64,000 nt of DNA from an uncultured Clostridia bacterium (GTDB taxonomy: Bacteria; Bacillota; Clostridia; Saccharofermentanales; Saccharofermentanaceae): contig CAMIYM010000003.1 of NCBI GenBank assembly GCA_946403085.1, positions 202,317 through 266,316 of the forward strand. The letters are read 5' to 3'. Positions within the stretch are counted from its first letter, which is position 1, and each line of letters begins with the position of its first letter. The notes under the pieces were generated by a model, which was not told the origin of the DNA, ran no database searches, and saw only the letters and a list, made by a program, of their open reading frames with translations. Shown here piece after piece: positions 1 to 8,762 of this stretch. The position numbers and the translations under genes were made by a program.

Positions 1-1
1 C

Positions 2-304
2 AATTCTGATTTTCCTGAAGGATATGAGAAGAAGATGATACTTCTTTTCGAAAAGTTCAGAGAGATCTTCGGAGAACTTCCTGTCGTAATGATCAGGATC
101 GCAGACTATATCAATCCGCTGAAGGATACATCGGTTCCTTCAGGCTGGAAGAAGGTACAGCAGCTTCAGGATGAGGCACCGAATTATATAAGCAGGATAA
201 GGGTAGTTAAGAGTCCTTGTCCGGATCCGATCCATGAACTCCATCCGCAGAACAAGAGCATTATAGGTGCGGATGTTGCAAAAGCTGCAATGAGTTTTAA
301 TTAA
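2..304 (+). CDS. C-terminal fragment of an SGNH/sialate O-acetylesterase-like carbohydrate esterase (5' end outside the window)
   Basis: The frame is open from the window edge, so this is the last 100 residues of a longer protein. The end carries HELHPQNKSIIG, which matches the Asp/Glu-x-His block (usually DIHPxNK) holding the catalytic histidine of the SASA/SGNH acetylesterase family. The segment before it (LPVVMIRIADY, then a Trp-containing helix) fits the same fold. Family members remove acetyl groups from sialic acids or, in plant-fibre degraders, from xylan and other polysaccharides. Lying directly before an oligosaccharide importer and a xylan alpha-glucuronidase, it probably deacetylates xylan fragments; that substrate is inferred. 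It cannot be seen whether the full protein has a signal peptide. Confidence 0.75.
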   Translation, partial: NSDFPEGYEKKMILLFEKFREIFGELPVVMIRIADYINPLKDTSVPSGWKKVQQLQDEAPNYISRIRVVKSPCPDPIHELHPQNKSIIGADVAKAAMSFN

Positions 305-340
305 AATAGTAATAACTCTTAAATATAAGACAAAACTTTA

Positions 341-377
341 AAAGGGCAGGTGTCATAAGCACCTGTCCTTTATCTTA
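341..377 (+). terminator. Rho-independent terminator after the esterase gene
   Basis: A 12-bp stem, AAAGGGCAGGTG with CACCTGTCCTTT, closes a 7-base loop and runs into a short T-rich tail. It separates the esterase transcript from the transporter operon. Confidence 0.8.
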
Positions 378-419
378 TTCGATATGCACAAAAAGCTAGT
401 ATTCTAGTTGAAGATTGTC

Positions 420-446
420 TTGACATATCGCCCATGCGGTGATAAT
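420..446 (+). promoter_or_regulatory. Possible promoter of the aldouronate transporter operon
   Basis: A perfect TTGACA (420-425) is followed 15 bp later by GATAAT (441-446). The spacer is shorter than the usual 16-18 bp, so the call is tentative. Downstream, before the ribosome site, lie two ATACAAG direct repeats one base apart (about 469-483) that could bind a regulator. Confidence 0.4.
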
Positions 447-533
447 CTCAATGCAAGTCAACTAACATACAAGTATACAAGAGTGAAAAGTAAGTTAGTA
501 TTTGTCATATCTGCAGTATTAGAGGAAACAGAA

Positions 534-1508
534 ATGTCTAGCAAAACAAAATTTCATGAACAAAGGCTGCAAGCATGGGACCCCGAAGAACTGACACTTA
601 AGCAAAGAGTCGGCAAGGATCTCAGAGTCAACTGGCAGCTCTATGTTATGTGTGTCATCCCGGTAGTTTATTACATCATCTTCAGGTACATCCCGATGTT
701 CGGTAATATCCTTGCATTCCGTAAGTATAATGCCGGCGGTAATATCTTCGGTGAAGGCCCGCTTACTCTCAGGTATTTCCAGCAGTTCATCACTGCTAAG
801 CCTTTCTGGCAGGCATTCTCAAATACTTTGATCCTTAACGGTCTTTATCTTTTAGTAAGATTCCCTCTTACACTCATTTTCGCTTTGCTTATCAATGAGA
901 TCAGGAATCTTCACTGGAAGAAGTTCGTACAGACAGTTTCTTATCTCCCGCACTTCATCTCGATGGTTATCGTCTGCGGTATGATCAAGGAAGTCCTTTC
1001 CACAAGCGGTCCTATCAATGACGTTATCGCAAGATTCGGCGGAGAGAAGATTCCTTTTATCTCACTTGCTCAATGGTTCAGAACGATATTCGTTGTCTCC
1101 GGTGTATGGCAGAGTCTTGGCTGGGGTACCATCCTTTATCTTGCTGCTATGTCCGGCATCAACCCTTCACTTTACGAAGCTGCAACCGTTGACGGTGCAA
1201 CACATTTCCAGAAGGTTATGCATGTTACTATCCCTTGCATCCTTCCCACGATCGCTACACTTCTCATCCTCGATATCGGCGGACTTGTCGGATCAGGCGG
1301 AGCATTCGAGAAGGTATATCTCCTTTACAGCCCTCTCACATATGAGACATCAGATATCGTATCCACATACGTCTTCCGTATGGGTATCGAATCAGGAAGC
1401 ATCAACTTCGCTACTGCAGTTGGTTTGTTTGAAGGATTGATCAACCTGGTACTCCTGACTGTAGCGAATTTTGTATCCCGCAAAGTTGCGAATACAAGTC
1501 TTTGGTAA
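534..1508 (+). CDS. lplB: ABC sugar transporter permease, LplB type (COG4209)
   Basis: This is an inner-membrane subunit of a carbohydrate importer, 324 residues. The frame stays open back to 408, but the start at 534 is chosen because AGAGGAAA precedes it and the upstream residues look non-coding. About six membrane segments are visible, beginning with a helix around VMCVIPVVYYIIF. The loop EAATVDGATHFQKVMHVTIP is the EAA motif that docks on the ATPase. It is followed 12 bp later by a second permease and then the binding protein, the arrangement of LplABC/YtcQP-type systems, which in Paenibacillus import aldouronates. No ATPase gene is present, as is usual for this class, which shares a general MsmK-type ATPase. 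The aldouronate substrate is inferred from the GH115 gene downstream. Confidence 0.9.
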   Translation: MSSKTKFHEQRLQAWDPEELTLKQRVGKDLRVNWQLYVMCVIPVVYYIIFRYIPMFGNILAFRKYNAGGNIFGEGPLTLRYFQQFITAKPFWQAFSNTLILNGLYLLVRFPLTLIFALLINEIRNLHWKKFVQTVSYLPHFISMVIVCGMIKEVLSTSGPINDVIARFGGEKIPFISLAQWFRTIFVVSGVWQSLGWGTILYLAAMSGINPSLYEAATVDGATHFQKVMHVTIPCILPTIATLLILDIGGLVGSGGAFEKVYLLYSPLTYETSDIVSTYVFRMGIESGSINFATAVGLFEGLINLVLLTVANFVSRKVANTSLW

Positions 1509-1520
1509 GGGGGTAGCAGT

Positions 1521-2474
1521 ATGAGCAGAATTGATAATTCAACAGCACAGATACATACTCATAATCCGAAGAATAAGATCCAGGACTCCAAAGGATATAA
1601 GGTCTTTACAGTATTTAATACGATCATAATGATCTTCGTAGCATTAGTTACGCTGTATCCTTTCCTTTACCTGATCGCCCAGTCTTTTACTTCGACACAG
1701 GCAATCATCGACGGTTACACAGGACTTATTCCTAAGGGCTTCAATATCGACACATACGTTTATGTTGTTACCAGAAACCCGGTCAAGGTACTGCCCAAGG
1801 TATTCCCTGACTTCCAGCTTCCTGAGTTTATCGTTTACTACCTTAATACGATCTTCTATACGCTTGTAGGTACGGTATTGTCACTGTTCTTCTCCGCTAT
1901 ACTGGCATATCCGCTTTCCAAGCCTTCGCTTAAGGTTAACAGGTTCTTATCGCCCTTTATCATCTTCACGATGTATTTCGGCGGCGGACTCATGGCAAAC
2001 TACGTATTGATGCTCAAGCTCGGCCTTAAGAACTCTATGTGGGGATTCATTCTCCCGATGCTCATCAGCACTTACTATGTAATCCTCATGAGATCATTCT
2101 TCATGACGATCCCTAAGGATCTTGAAGAGGCAGGAGAGATCGACGGACTTAATAAGTTCGGTGTCTTCTGGTACATCGCAAGACCTTTGTCCACACCTAT
2201 CATTGCGACAATGACTTTGTTCTACGCAGTTATGTATTGGAACAACTGGTTCAATGCAAAACTCTATCTCCAGGATAAGCTCAAGTGGCCTGTAGCTTAC
2301 TTCCTCCAGACCATCATAAGAGGTGCCGGATCTTCCGAACCTGACGCACAGACTATGACTGCAAACATCAAGTCATGCGCAATGGTACTTACGGTTCTTC
2401 CTATCATCTGTATCTATCCTGCAATTCAGAAGTATTACGTACAGGGCATGATGCTCGGCGGCGTAAAAGAGTAA
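1521..2474 (+). CDS. ABC sugar transporter permease, LplC/YtcP type (COG0395)
   Basis: This is the second membrane subunit of the importer, 317 residues, behind the ribosome site AAGGGGG. It has a cytoplasmic N-tail of about 30 residues, then six predicted membrane helices starting with IIMIFVALVTLYPFLYLIA. The EAA loop reads LEEAGEIDGLNKFGVFWYI. The C-terminal IQKYYVQGMMLGGVKE is the family's hallmark ending (KYFVKGxMxGAVKG). It pairs with the LplB-type permease to form the translocation channel. Confidence 0.92.
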   Translation: MSRIDNSTAQIHTHNPKNKIQDSKGYKVFTVFNTIIMIFVALVTLYPFLYLIAQSFTSTQAIIDGYTGLIPKGFNIDTYVYVVTRNPVKVLPKVFPDFQLPEFIVYYLNTIFYTLVGTVLSLFFSAILAYPLSKPSLKVNRFLSPFIIFTMYFGGGLMANYVLMLKLGLKNSMWGFILPMLISTYYVILMRSFFMTIPKDLEEAGEIDGLNKFGVFWYIARPLSTPIIATMTLFYAVMYWNNWFNAKLYLQDKLKWPVAYFLQTIIRGAGSSEPDAQTMTANIKSCAMVLTVLPIICIYPAIQKYYVQGMMLGGVKE

Positions 2475-2537
2475 TTACTTTGTGCTATAGGGGATTACCC
2501 ACGGCAATAGAAAAAAATGTTAAGAAAGGAAACAGTT

Positions 2538-4280
2538 ATGAAGACAACAAAACTTGCAAAAGTAGCATCTGTCGGTCTTGCAGTATCTATGCTCTCGAGC
2601 TTAGCAGCTTGTTCCGGTGGTGCAGGTGAAACTTCTGAGATGACAACGATCCCCAGCCAGATCGAGACATCTGCAACTGAGACTGAAGAAAACGTACCTT
2701 ACACCTATGGCGTGGGCAAGACATTCCACGCTGATCAGCCTGTTACTTACACGATGTTCTTTAGTGATGCATCATGGTATCCGATGGTTGATACATGGAA
2801 GACAGAGGGACTTTTCGAGGAGATCAGAAAGAGAACTAACGTTACTCTTGACATCAAGTCCTATGATAGCGGCGACTACATGGACCAGATCACACTCGAT
2901 ATCAATGCAGGCAACGCAGCTTACATCATTCCTAAGATCTATGATGACTCAAAGTTCGTAGACGGTGGTGCTATCGTACCTATCTCTGATTACGTTCAGT
3001 ACATGCCTAACTACATTGAGTTCTATAACAAGTATGACCTTTCCAAGGATATCCAGACGATCACAAGATCTAATGGTAAGTACTATAAGCTTCCTGGTAT
3101 GAAGGAAGCCAACCTCATCAACTATTCTTTCGTTATCAGAAAGGATATCTGGGATGCAGCTGGTGTTGATGTTGTTAAGATCCAGAAGGATTGGACATGG
3201 GCAGATCTTCTCGAGGCTTTGAAGAAGGTTAAGGCTTACATGGTTTCACAGGGTATGTGCAAAGAGTCTGACTATATCTGGTCTGACCTCTGGTGCGGAA
3301 ACGAGTCTGGTCAGGGTTCCGGCGGAAACCTCCTTGGTGTTATGGCTTCCACATACGATTGTAATGCTGGTTGGAACATCGGCAACGGCATGAGATATAA
3401 CAAGGAACAGGATAAGTTCATCTTCTCGCCTACAACCGATAACTATAAGCAGTTCCTTAAGACAGCTCACAGCTTCATCGAAGCAGGTATTCTCGATCCT
3501 GAGACATTCACACAGGATGACGCTAAGGCTACAGCTAAGTACTACAACGGCAAGACAGCTATTATGTCTATCAACCAGGGCCAGTGGGCTAACTATGAGC
3601 AGAACATGACAGCTCAGCTCGGCGAAGGCAAGTATGAGAACTATGTAATCACAATGCCTATCGGTTCCACAAGAAATTCTACAGTTGATCCTGCAAGACT
3701 TGAGAACGGTGTCATGATCTCCAAGAAGGCTCTTGATGATCTCGGAGAAGACGGCTTCAAGCAGATGCTCAGATTCGTTGACTGGCTCTTCTATTCTCAC
3801 GAGGCATATGATCTCGTTAAGTGGGGCGTTAAGGATGTTCACTACACAGAAGATGCACAGGGCAATAAGAAGCTTAAGGAAGGTTTCTGCTGCTCAGGAT
3901 TAGGCTTCGCTAATGATGCTAAGGAAAGCATGACAGATATCAGACTTAAGTGGGGTTATGCAGGTGGTAACTTCTGGTATGCCGGAACTGTTGCAGAAAT
4001 GTCTGACAACCTTACAGGCGCTGTTGCAGATTATGTAAAGCGTGACTATGAAGACAGAGACGTACCTCCGCTTGCTCCTGGCCTTGCTCCTACACCTGAG
4101 CAGAACGAGCAGATCAACCTCATCGCTACACCTCTCATCAGTAACGTTAACTCCTGGACACTCAAGTTCGTTACCGGTCAGGCTGATATCGATAAGCAGT
4201 GGGATGAATATGTTAAGTCTTGTGATGCACTCAATGTATCCGGTCTTGTTGAAATCTATGCTGGACTTTATGTCAAATAA
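2538..4280 (+). CDS. lplA: Lipoprotein sugar-binding protein of the ABC importer, LplA/YtcQ type
   Basis: This is the extracytoplasmic substrate receptor, 580 residues. The start at 2538 follows AGAAAGGA and gives a clean lipoprotein signal: basic start, hydrophobic core, lipobox LAAC with the lipidated Cys at residue 25. A Ser/Thr/Glu-rich tether of about 35 residues follows before the binding fold. Its length of over 500 residues fits the LplA subgroup of family-1 solute-binding proteins that take large oligosaccharides. Codon use is strongly biased (mostly ctc, aag, aac, gtt), which suggests high expression. The likely ligand is a glucuronosylated xylo-oligosaccharide; this is inferred from its neighbours. 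Confidence 0.9.
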   Translation: MKTTKLAKVASVGLAVSMLSSLAACSGGAGETSEMTTIPSQIETSATETEENVPYTYGVGKTFHADQPVTYTMFFSDASWYPMVDTWKTEGLFEEIRKRTNVTLDIKSYDSGDYMDQITLDINAGNAAYIIPKIYDDSKFVDGGAIVPISDYVQYMPNYIEFYNKYDLSKDIQTITRSNGKYYKLPGMKEANLINYSFVIRKDIWDAAGVDVVKIQKDWTWADLLEALKKVKAYMVSQGMCKESDYIWSDLWCGNESGQGSGGNLLGVMASTYDCNAGWNIGNGMRYNKEQDKFIFSPTTDNYKQFLKTAHSFIEAGILDPETFTQDDAKATAKYYNGKTAIMSINQGQWANYEQNMTAQLGEGKYENYVITMPIGSTRNSTVDPARLENGVMISKKALDDLGEDGFKQMLRFVDWLFYSHEAYDLVKWGVKDVHYTEDAQGNKKLKEGFCCSGLGFANDAKESMTDIRLKWGYAGGNFWYAGTVAEMSDNLTGAVADYVKRDYEDRDVPPLAPGLAPTPEQNEQINLIATPLISNVNSWTLKFVTGQADIDKQWDEYVKSCDALNVSGLVEIYAGLYVK

Positions 4281-4317
4281 TTCTTGAACCATTCAAGATC
4301 GATTTGAACAAATAACA

Positions 4318-4354
4318 GGGGGCATTCCGATGTATGATTGCATTGGGATGCCCC
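4318..4354 (+). other. Intercistronic hairpin between binding protein and GH115 genes
   Basis: GGGGCATTCC (4319-4328) pairs with GGGATGCCCC (4345-4354) around a 16-base loop, giving 10 pairs including one G-T. No T-run follows (TTATCAAAAA), so a full terminator is unlikely. A smaller hairpin, CTTGAA-CCA-TTCAAG, lies just before it at 4283-4297. Such structures between a binding-protein gene and the next gene often stabilise the upstream mRNA. Two ATGs lie in the loop, which is why the GH115 start is placed downstream. Confidence 0.6.
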
Positions 4355-4384
4355 TTATCAAAAAAAGACAAACAGAGGCTGAAT

Positions 4385-7180
4385 ATGGGCAATACGGAAT
4401 TTTTCAAAAAAGGCAATAAGATCGCTATAGTAACTGATGGCAGTGATAAGGGAATACTAAGAGTAACTTCCGCTGTTATCAAGGACATAGAGCGTGTTAC
4501 TGATTCACTTCGAAAAGAGTGCCGGATTGCCGTAACTGATAATGAGAAAAGCGGCATGACCGCTTATGCGGATACACTTGTTTTTGCAGGGATCCTGACT
4601 GGATCATCTGAAAGTCTAATAGACAGGCTTCTTGCAAAGACAACTGTCAGCCCTGATAAAGTGCTGGGCAAGCGTGAAGTATATGCATTTGATGAAGTTA
4701 AGGGCTTTCCCGGTCTTGAAGGCAAAAAGGTTTTCGTGATCGCGGGAAGTGATAAGCTCGGTACGATCTACGGACTCTATCACTTGTCTGAAATGATAGG
4801 TGTCAGTCCATGGCACTATTTCGGTGATGTTAAGCCGCTTATTAAGGAAGAGATCGTATTTGATCCAAGCGAATTCCCTGTTGTATCTCATGAGCCCAAG
4901 ATCGAATACAGGGGCTTCTTCATGAATGACGACTGGCCGTCTCTTGGCGGCTGGGTTACCAACGCTTTTGATGATTTCAATGAAGTGTTCTATGAACATG
5001 TTTTCGATCTTCTGTTAAGACTCCGCGGCAACTTTATGTGGCCTGCAATGTGGTCTGCGGTCTTTAATAACGACGGAAAGGCGTATCCTGAAGCGTCTGC
5101 GGTGCTTGCTGATGAACTCGGCATTACGATGGGCACATCCCACCACGAGCCTCTTATAAGGGCCGGTGAAGAGTTCTCTCACATGATGACTGACAGCAAT
5201 GATGTGGGATACGGAAAGGACTGGAGTTACTATACAAATCCGCGCGGTCTTTATGAATTCTGGTCTGATTCCATTAAGGCGAGAGGCAAGTATAAGAACC
5301 TCATTACCGTCGGTATGCGCGGTGAGCGTGACAGCAAGATCCTGGGTGAAGATGCGACCATGAAGGATAATATCGATCTTCTGAAAAAGACTATAACGGA
5401 TCAGAAGAAGATACTTGCCGAGAATGGTCTTGAAGGCTGTCCCAAGGTGCTTGCTCTCTATAAGGAAGTTGAAGATTATTACTATGGCGATGAGACCGCT
5501 GAAGGTCTTAATAAATGGGATGGATTAGACGACCTGACCTTGCTCCTGTCTGATGACAACTTTGCAAACCTGAGAACTGTTCCGACTCCTGAATTAAAAG
5601 ACAGAAAGAACGGATGGGGAATATACTACCACTTTGACTATCACGGAGATCCGATCTCTTATGAGTGGGTCAATTCCACTCCGATCACCAAAGCATGGGA
5701 GCAGCTGACTTCTGCTTATGAATATGGCATAAGGAAACTCTGGATCTGCAACGTAGGTGATGTAAGACCTGTTGAATTGCCTTTGAGCTATTTTATGGAC
5801 CTCGCCTTTGATTTTGATTACTGGCAGCAGCCGAATAAGACAGCTGAGTATCTTTCCAAGTGGGTAAAGCAGCAGTTCGCTGAGGTATCAGAGAAGGACC
5901 GTGATGCAATAGGTGATCTTCTTAACGATTACATCAACATGAATGGCAGAAGAAGACCTGAGGCAACCCATCCTGATACATTTGATGTTCCTTCCAACCA
6001 GGCTTTTGCCGAACTCAGATGTGCGGATAAGATCATTTCCGATGCAGAAAGACTTAAAGCAAACCTGCCTTTAGAGATCTACGATAAGTTTTACGGACTT
6101 GTCTATTTCCCGGCGGTTGCATCTGCTAATCTGCGCCGCATGATGGTGCTCACGGGTCTTTATAACATTGTTACAAACACTGATTTCATCGTGTCCAACT
6201 ACCTGGCAGAGGAGATCAACAAGACAGTTGAAAAAGACATTGAACTTGTCAGGTTCTATAACGAGGATATGTCCGGCGGCAAGTGGAAATACATGATGAG
6301 TTCCAAGCATGTAAACTTCCAGCATTGGAACGACGAGGATTCCGAGTATCCGAAGCCGGTTATTAAGAAGTCTGTATCTTCAGAGAAGCATGCTGAAGTC
6401 ATTATCGAACGCTCAGCTTGTTATTACGATGGTGAATGTTCTTTGCCTGAGATGGATATTAATGACCCCGCGCCCAAGGAAGTATATATCCTCGAAAAGT
6501 CTATAAGGGAGGATCCTTTCAGTCTCGAGTACGATAAGTCTTTGCTCGGCATTAAGACGGTTAAGATCACTGACGGTGCATACAGGCTTGATATTCTTCC
6601 TTCCGTCGTGGCTGAGACATCTGTAAAGGCCATTTTCGACTCACATGCAGTTACCATCAAGACAAAAGCAGTCGACAGCAAGTCTATTGCAGATTGTCCC
6701 TGCATGGTAGGCGGAGTTCTTAATATGCTTTGCGACTCATATGCCCGCAAGAACGAACCGGGTGACAGTTCTTTCCTTACGATCGACAACTACGGATTAT
6801 CAGGAAAAGCTATTAAGATCTATCCGCTTACTAAGGATTATTCAACGGAGTCATCGCCTTCTTTGACATATGATTTCTATATTCCCGAGGATGGTTCCTA
6901 TGAGGTGTCTGTTTTCGTTGCGCCTTCGAACAATACATTCAAGAATCAGAACTTAAGCTTTGTTCTTAAGATGGATGAGGGAGAAGACAAGAAGATCGAT
7001 CTGTTCCCTGAAGGTTATATGGCAGGCTACGGAACCGATGCAAACTGGAGTGAAGCTGTGCTTAAGAACTGCCGTGAACTTAAGGCTTCTTACAGTCTTG
7101 GAGCAGGCAAACACAGTCTCGAATACAAGGTCATCGATTCGATGGTAGTTCTTCAGAGAATAGTTATAAGAAAGCAGTAA
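4385..7180 (+). CDS. GH115 xylan alpha-1,2-glucuronidase, cytoplasmic
   Basis: The protein has 931 residues. GH115 enzymes remove (4-O-methyl)glucuronic acid from xylan or its fragments. Family blocks are clear: GTIYGLYHLSEMIGVSPW at the end of the N-terminal domain (about residues 120-150), then RGFFMNDDWPSLGGW, and LRGNFMWPAMWSAVF followed by GTSHHEP in the barrel domain. A beta-rich C-terminal domain fills roughly the last 170 residues. No signal peptide is seen, so it should act inside the cell on imported oligosaccharides, as GH67 AguA does in Paenibacillus and Geobacillus. The start at 4385 lies after the hairpin; an ATG at 4334 is in frame but falls in the hairpin loop. Its ribosome site (AGAGG) is weak, so lower expression than the binding protein is likely. 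Confidence 0.93.
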   Translation: MGNTEFFKKGNKIAIVTDGSDKGILRVTSAVIKDIERVTDSLRKECRIAVTDNEKSGMTAYADTLVFAGILTGSSESLIDRLLAKTTVSPDKVLGKREVYAFDEVKGFPGLEGKKVFVIAGSDKLGTIYGLYHLSEMIGVSPWHYFGDVKPLIKEEIVFDPSEFPVVSHEPKIEYRGFFMNDDWPSLGGWVTNAFDDFNEVFYEHVFDLLLRLRGNFMWPAMWSAVFNNDGKAYPEASAVLADELGITMGTSHHEPLIRAGEEFSHMMTDSNDVGYGKDWSYYTNPRGLYEFWSDSIKARGKYKNLITVGMRGERDSKILGEDATMKDNIDLLKKTITDQKKILAENGLEGCPKVLALYKEVEDYYYGDETAEGLNKWDGLDDLTLLLSDDNFANLRTVPTPELKDRKNGWGIYYHFDYHGDPISYEWVNSTPITKAWEQLTSAYEYGIRKLWICNVGDVRPVELPLSYFMDLAFDFDYWQQPNKTAEYLSKWVKQQFAEVSEKDRDAIGDLLNDYINMNGRRRPEATHPDTFDVPSNQAFAELRCADKIISDAERLKANLPLEIYDKFYGLVYFPAVASANLRRMMVLTGLYNIVTNTDFIVSNYLAEEINKTVEKDIELVRFYNEDMSGGKWKYMMSSKHVNFQHWNDEDSEYPKPVIKKSVSSEKHAEVIIERSACYYDGECSLPEMDINDPAPKEVYILEKSIREDPFSLEYDKSLLGIKTVKITDGAYRLDILPSVVAETSVKAIFDSHAVTIKTKAVDSKSIADCPCMVGGVLNMLCDSYARKNEPGDSSFLTIDNYGLSGKAIKIYPLTKDYSTESSPSLTYDFYIPEDGSYEVSVFVAPSNNTFKNQNLSFVLKMDEGEDKKIDLFPEGYMAGYGTDANWSEAVLKNCRELKASYSLGAGKHSLEYKVIDSMVVLQRIVIRKQ

Positions 7181-7203
7181 TTTAAAACTTGTTTGGAAAA
7201 CAA

Positions 7204-7241
7204 AACGGTCCGGTATGCGTTTTTAAGCTGACCGGACCGTT
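7204..7241. terminator. Bidirectional terminator between GH115 and uxaC
   Basis: An 11-bp perfect stem, AACGGTCCGGT with ACCGGACCGTT, closes a 16-base loop. On the minus strand it runs into TTTGTTTT, a good tail for uxaC; the plus-strand tail is weaker. Confidence 0.8.
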
Positions 7242-7249
7242 CGTATTTC

Positions 7250-8659
7250 TTAATCTTTTATAAGCAGGCTGCGGGAGTTCCTGTAGCAGACTCTCTCGAT
7301 TATATCCTTTAGGATACGCTCGTCTTTTGGGAATCTTCCGCGCTCGACAACACTACCAAGATAGTTGCAGAATATTCTTCTGAAGTATTCGTGTCTTGTG
7401 TAGGACAGGAAGCATCTTGAGTCAGTAAGCATGCCCACGAAGCAGGGAAGGGAAGTCTGGGCACTTAGTGATCTTATGTGCTCTTCCATTCCGATAAGAT
7501 TATCGTTGAACCACCATGCTGCACCGTGCTGGATCTTGCCGGGGATGCTGCCGTCGTTATAACATCCGCAAAGTGTATCGATCACTGTATTGTCTACAGG
7601 GTTAAGCGAATAGATTATCATGCGCGGAAGAAGATCTTCGCTGTTAAGCTCATCCATGAATCCCGTAAGCGGCGTTACGAAGTCGAATGAACCTGTGATA
7701 GTATCGCAGCCGCAGTTTGCACCGATGCTCTTAAACAGGGATGAATTAACATTACGCTTGCATCCGAAATGAAGCTGCATCGTCCAGCCGCGCTTTGCGT
7801 ATTCCCTTGCGAAGAAAAGCATGAGGTCTGTCTTGTAAGCTGTGATCTCTTCATTGGTAAGGACAGCATCAGGTGATGCCATCTTTTTCGCGAAAACATC
7901 TTCTGAAGTAACGCTCAAGTTCTTACCGTACCAGATGTATTCTGTTCCGTGATCGGAGATGACACATCCGTGTGATGCGAAGTGGTCAAGTCTTGATAAA
8001 AGGACTTCCTTGAGTTCTGAGATAGTATTGATCTTCGAACCGGAAATGTTTTCGAGCCTCTCCACATAAGAGCTGAATGTGTTCTTCTCTATGTCAACGA
8101 TGTTGTCAGGTCTGAAAGCGGGAAGGACAATGGAAGAGAAACCGGATTCCTTGATCTGCTCATGGTATACGAGTGAGTCGCAGGGATCGTCGGTGGTGCA
8201 GATAGCTTCGACATTCGACTTCTTCATGATGCTCCTTGCTGACAGTTTTCCGGACTGCAAAATATCATTGGCTGTATTCCAGACCTTATCTGCATTTATT
8301 GAGGAGAGCGGTTCGTTAATATCGAAGTATCTGGCAAGCTCAAGACATGTCCAGTGGTAAAGGGGATTTCCGAAAGCTGATTCCACAGCCTTGGCCCACA
8401 TCTTGAATTTCTCTTCATCAGATGCGTCACCTGTGATGTATCTTTCTTCTATGCCGCAGGCTCTCATAAGACGCCACTTATAGTGATCGCCCTTAAGCCA
8501 GAGCTCAGTAAGGTTTTTGAAGGTGATATCTTCGGCGATCTCCTTTGATTCGATATGACAGTGGTAATCGATTATCGGGAGATCTTTTGCATACTCGTTA
8601 TAGAGATTGAGGGCGGTATTGTTCTCAAGAAGGAAATTGTCACCGACTAAGCTTTTCAT
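7250..8659 (-). CDS. uxaC: Uronate (glucuronate) isomerase
   Basis: UxaC converts D-glucuronate to D-fructuronate (and galacturonate to tagaturonate), the first step after glucuronate is released. The protein is 469 residues, close to the 470 of the E. coli enzyme. DYHCHI (H33 and H35) is the metal-binding HxH of the amidohydrolase superfamily, and WRLMRACGIEERYITG is a family block. The frame runs open on to 9379, but that part is only antisense to eda. The start at 8659 has AGAGGTG at the right distance. It is divergent from eda-kdgK, so one operator could control both arms. UxuB and UxuA, the next two enzymes, are not seen here. Confidence 0.95.
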   Translation of the reverse strand: MKSLVGDNFLLENNTALNLYNEYAKDLPIIDYHCHIESKEIAEDITFKNLTELWLKGDHYKWRLMRACGIEERYITGDASDEEKFKMWAKAVESAFGNPLYHWTCLELARYFDINEPLSSINADKVWNTANDILQSGKLSARSIMKKSNVEAICTTDDPCDSLVYHEQIKESGFSSIVLPAFRPDNIVDIEKNTFSSYVERLENISGSKINTISELKEVLLSRLDHFASHGCVISDHGTEYIWYGKNLSVTSEDVFAKKMASPDAVLTNEEITAYKTDLMLFFAREYAKRGWTMQLHFGCKRNVNSSLFKSIGANCGCDTITGSFDFVTPLTGFMDELNSEDLLPRMIIYSLNPVDNTVIDTLCGCYNDGSIPGKIQHGAAWWFNDNLIGMEEHIRSLSAQTSLPCFVGMLTDSRCFLSYTRHEYFRRIFCNYLGSVVERGRFPKDERILKDIIERVCYRNSRSLLIKD

Positions 8660-8689
8660 TTTGCACCTCTGTGATATGTTATGACTTAT

Positions 8690-8718
8690 AAAATAACTTA
8701 TTTCCGCTATTATCGCAA
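8690..8718 (-). promoter_or_regulatory. Possible uxaC promoter
   Basis: On the minus strand TTGCGA (8718-8713) and TATTTT (8695-8690) are separated by 17 bp, each matching the consensus at four of six positions. The spacing to the uxaC ribosome site is reasonable. Confidence 0.4.
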
Positions 8719-8727
8719 CTAAAAGTA

Positions 8728-8740
8728 TGGTAGAATACCA
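8728..8740 (+). promoter_or_regulatory. Candidate operator overlapping the eda -10 box
   Basis: TGGTA-GAA-TACCA is a perfect dyad. TAGAAT inside it (8731-8736) is the likely -10 of eda, so a bound repressor would block the promoter. The half-sites resemble TGGTATACCA, the core recognised by GntR-family uronate repressors (UxuR/ExuR), but here the spacing is three bases wider. Assignment to such a regulator is inferred, and no regulator gene is seen nearby. Confidence 0.5.
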
Positions 8741-8762
8741 GTTGATTTGAGAGGTGATAAAA

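Noticed and set aside
3246..3842. 198-codon minus-strand frame inside the binding protein gene
   Set aside because: It is a shadow frame in a gene with strong codon bias; no family motif and no ribosome site.
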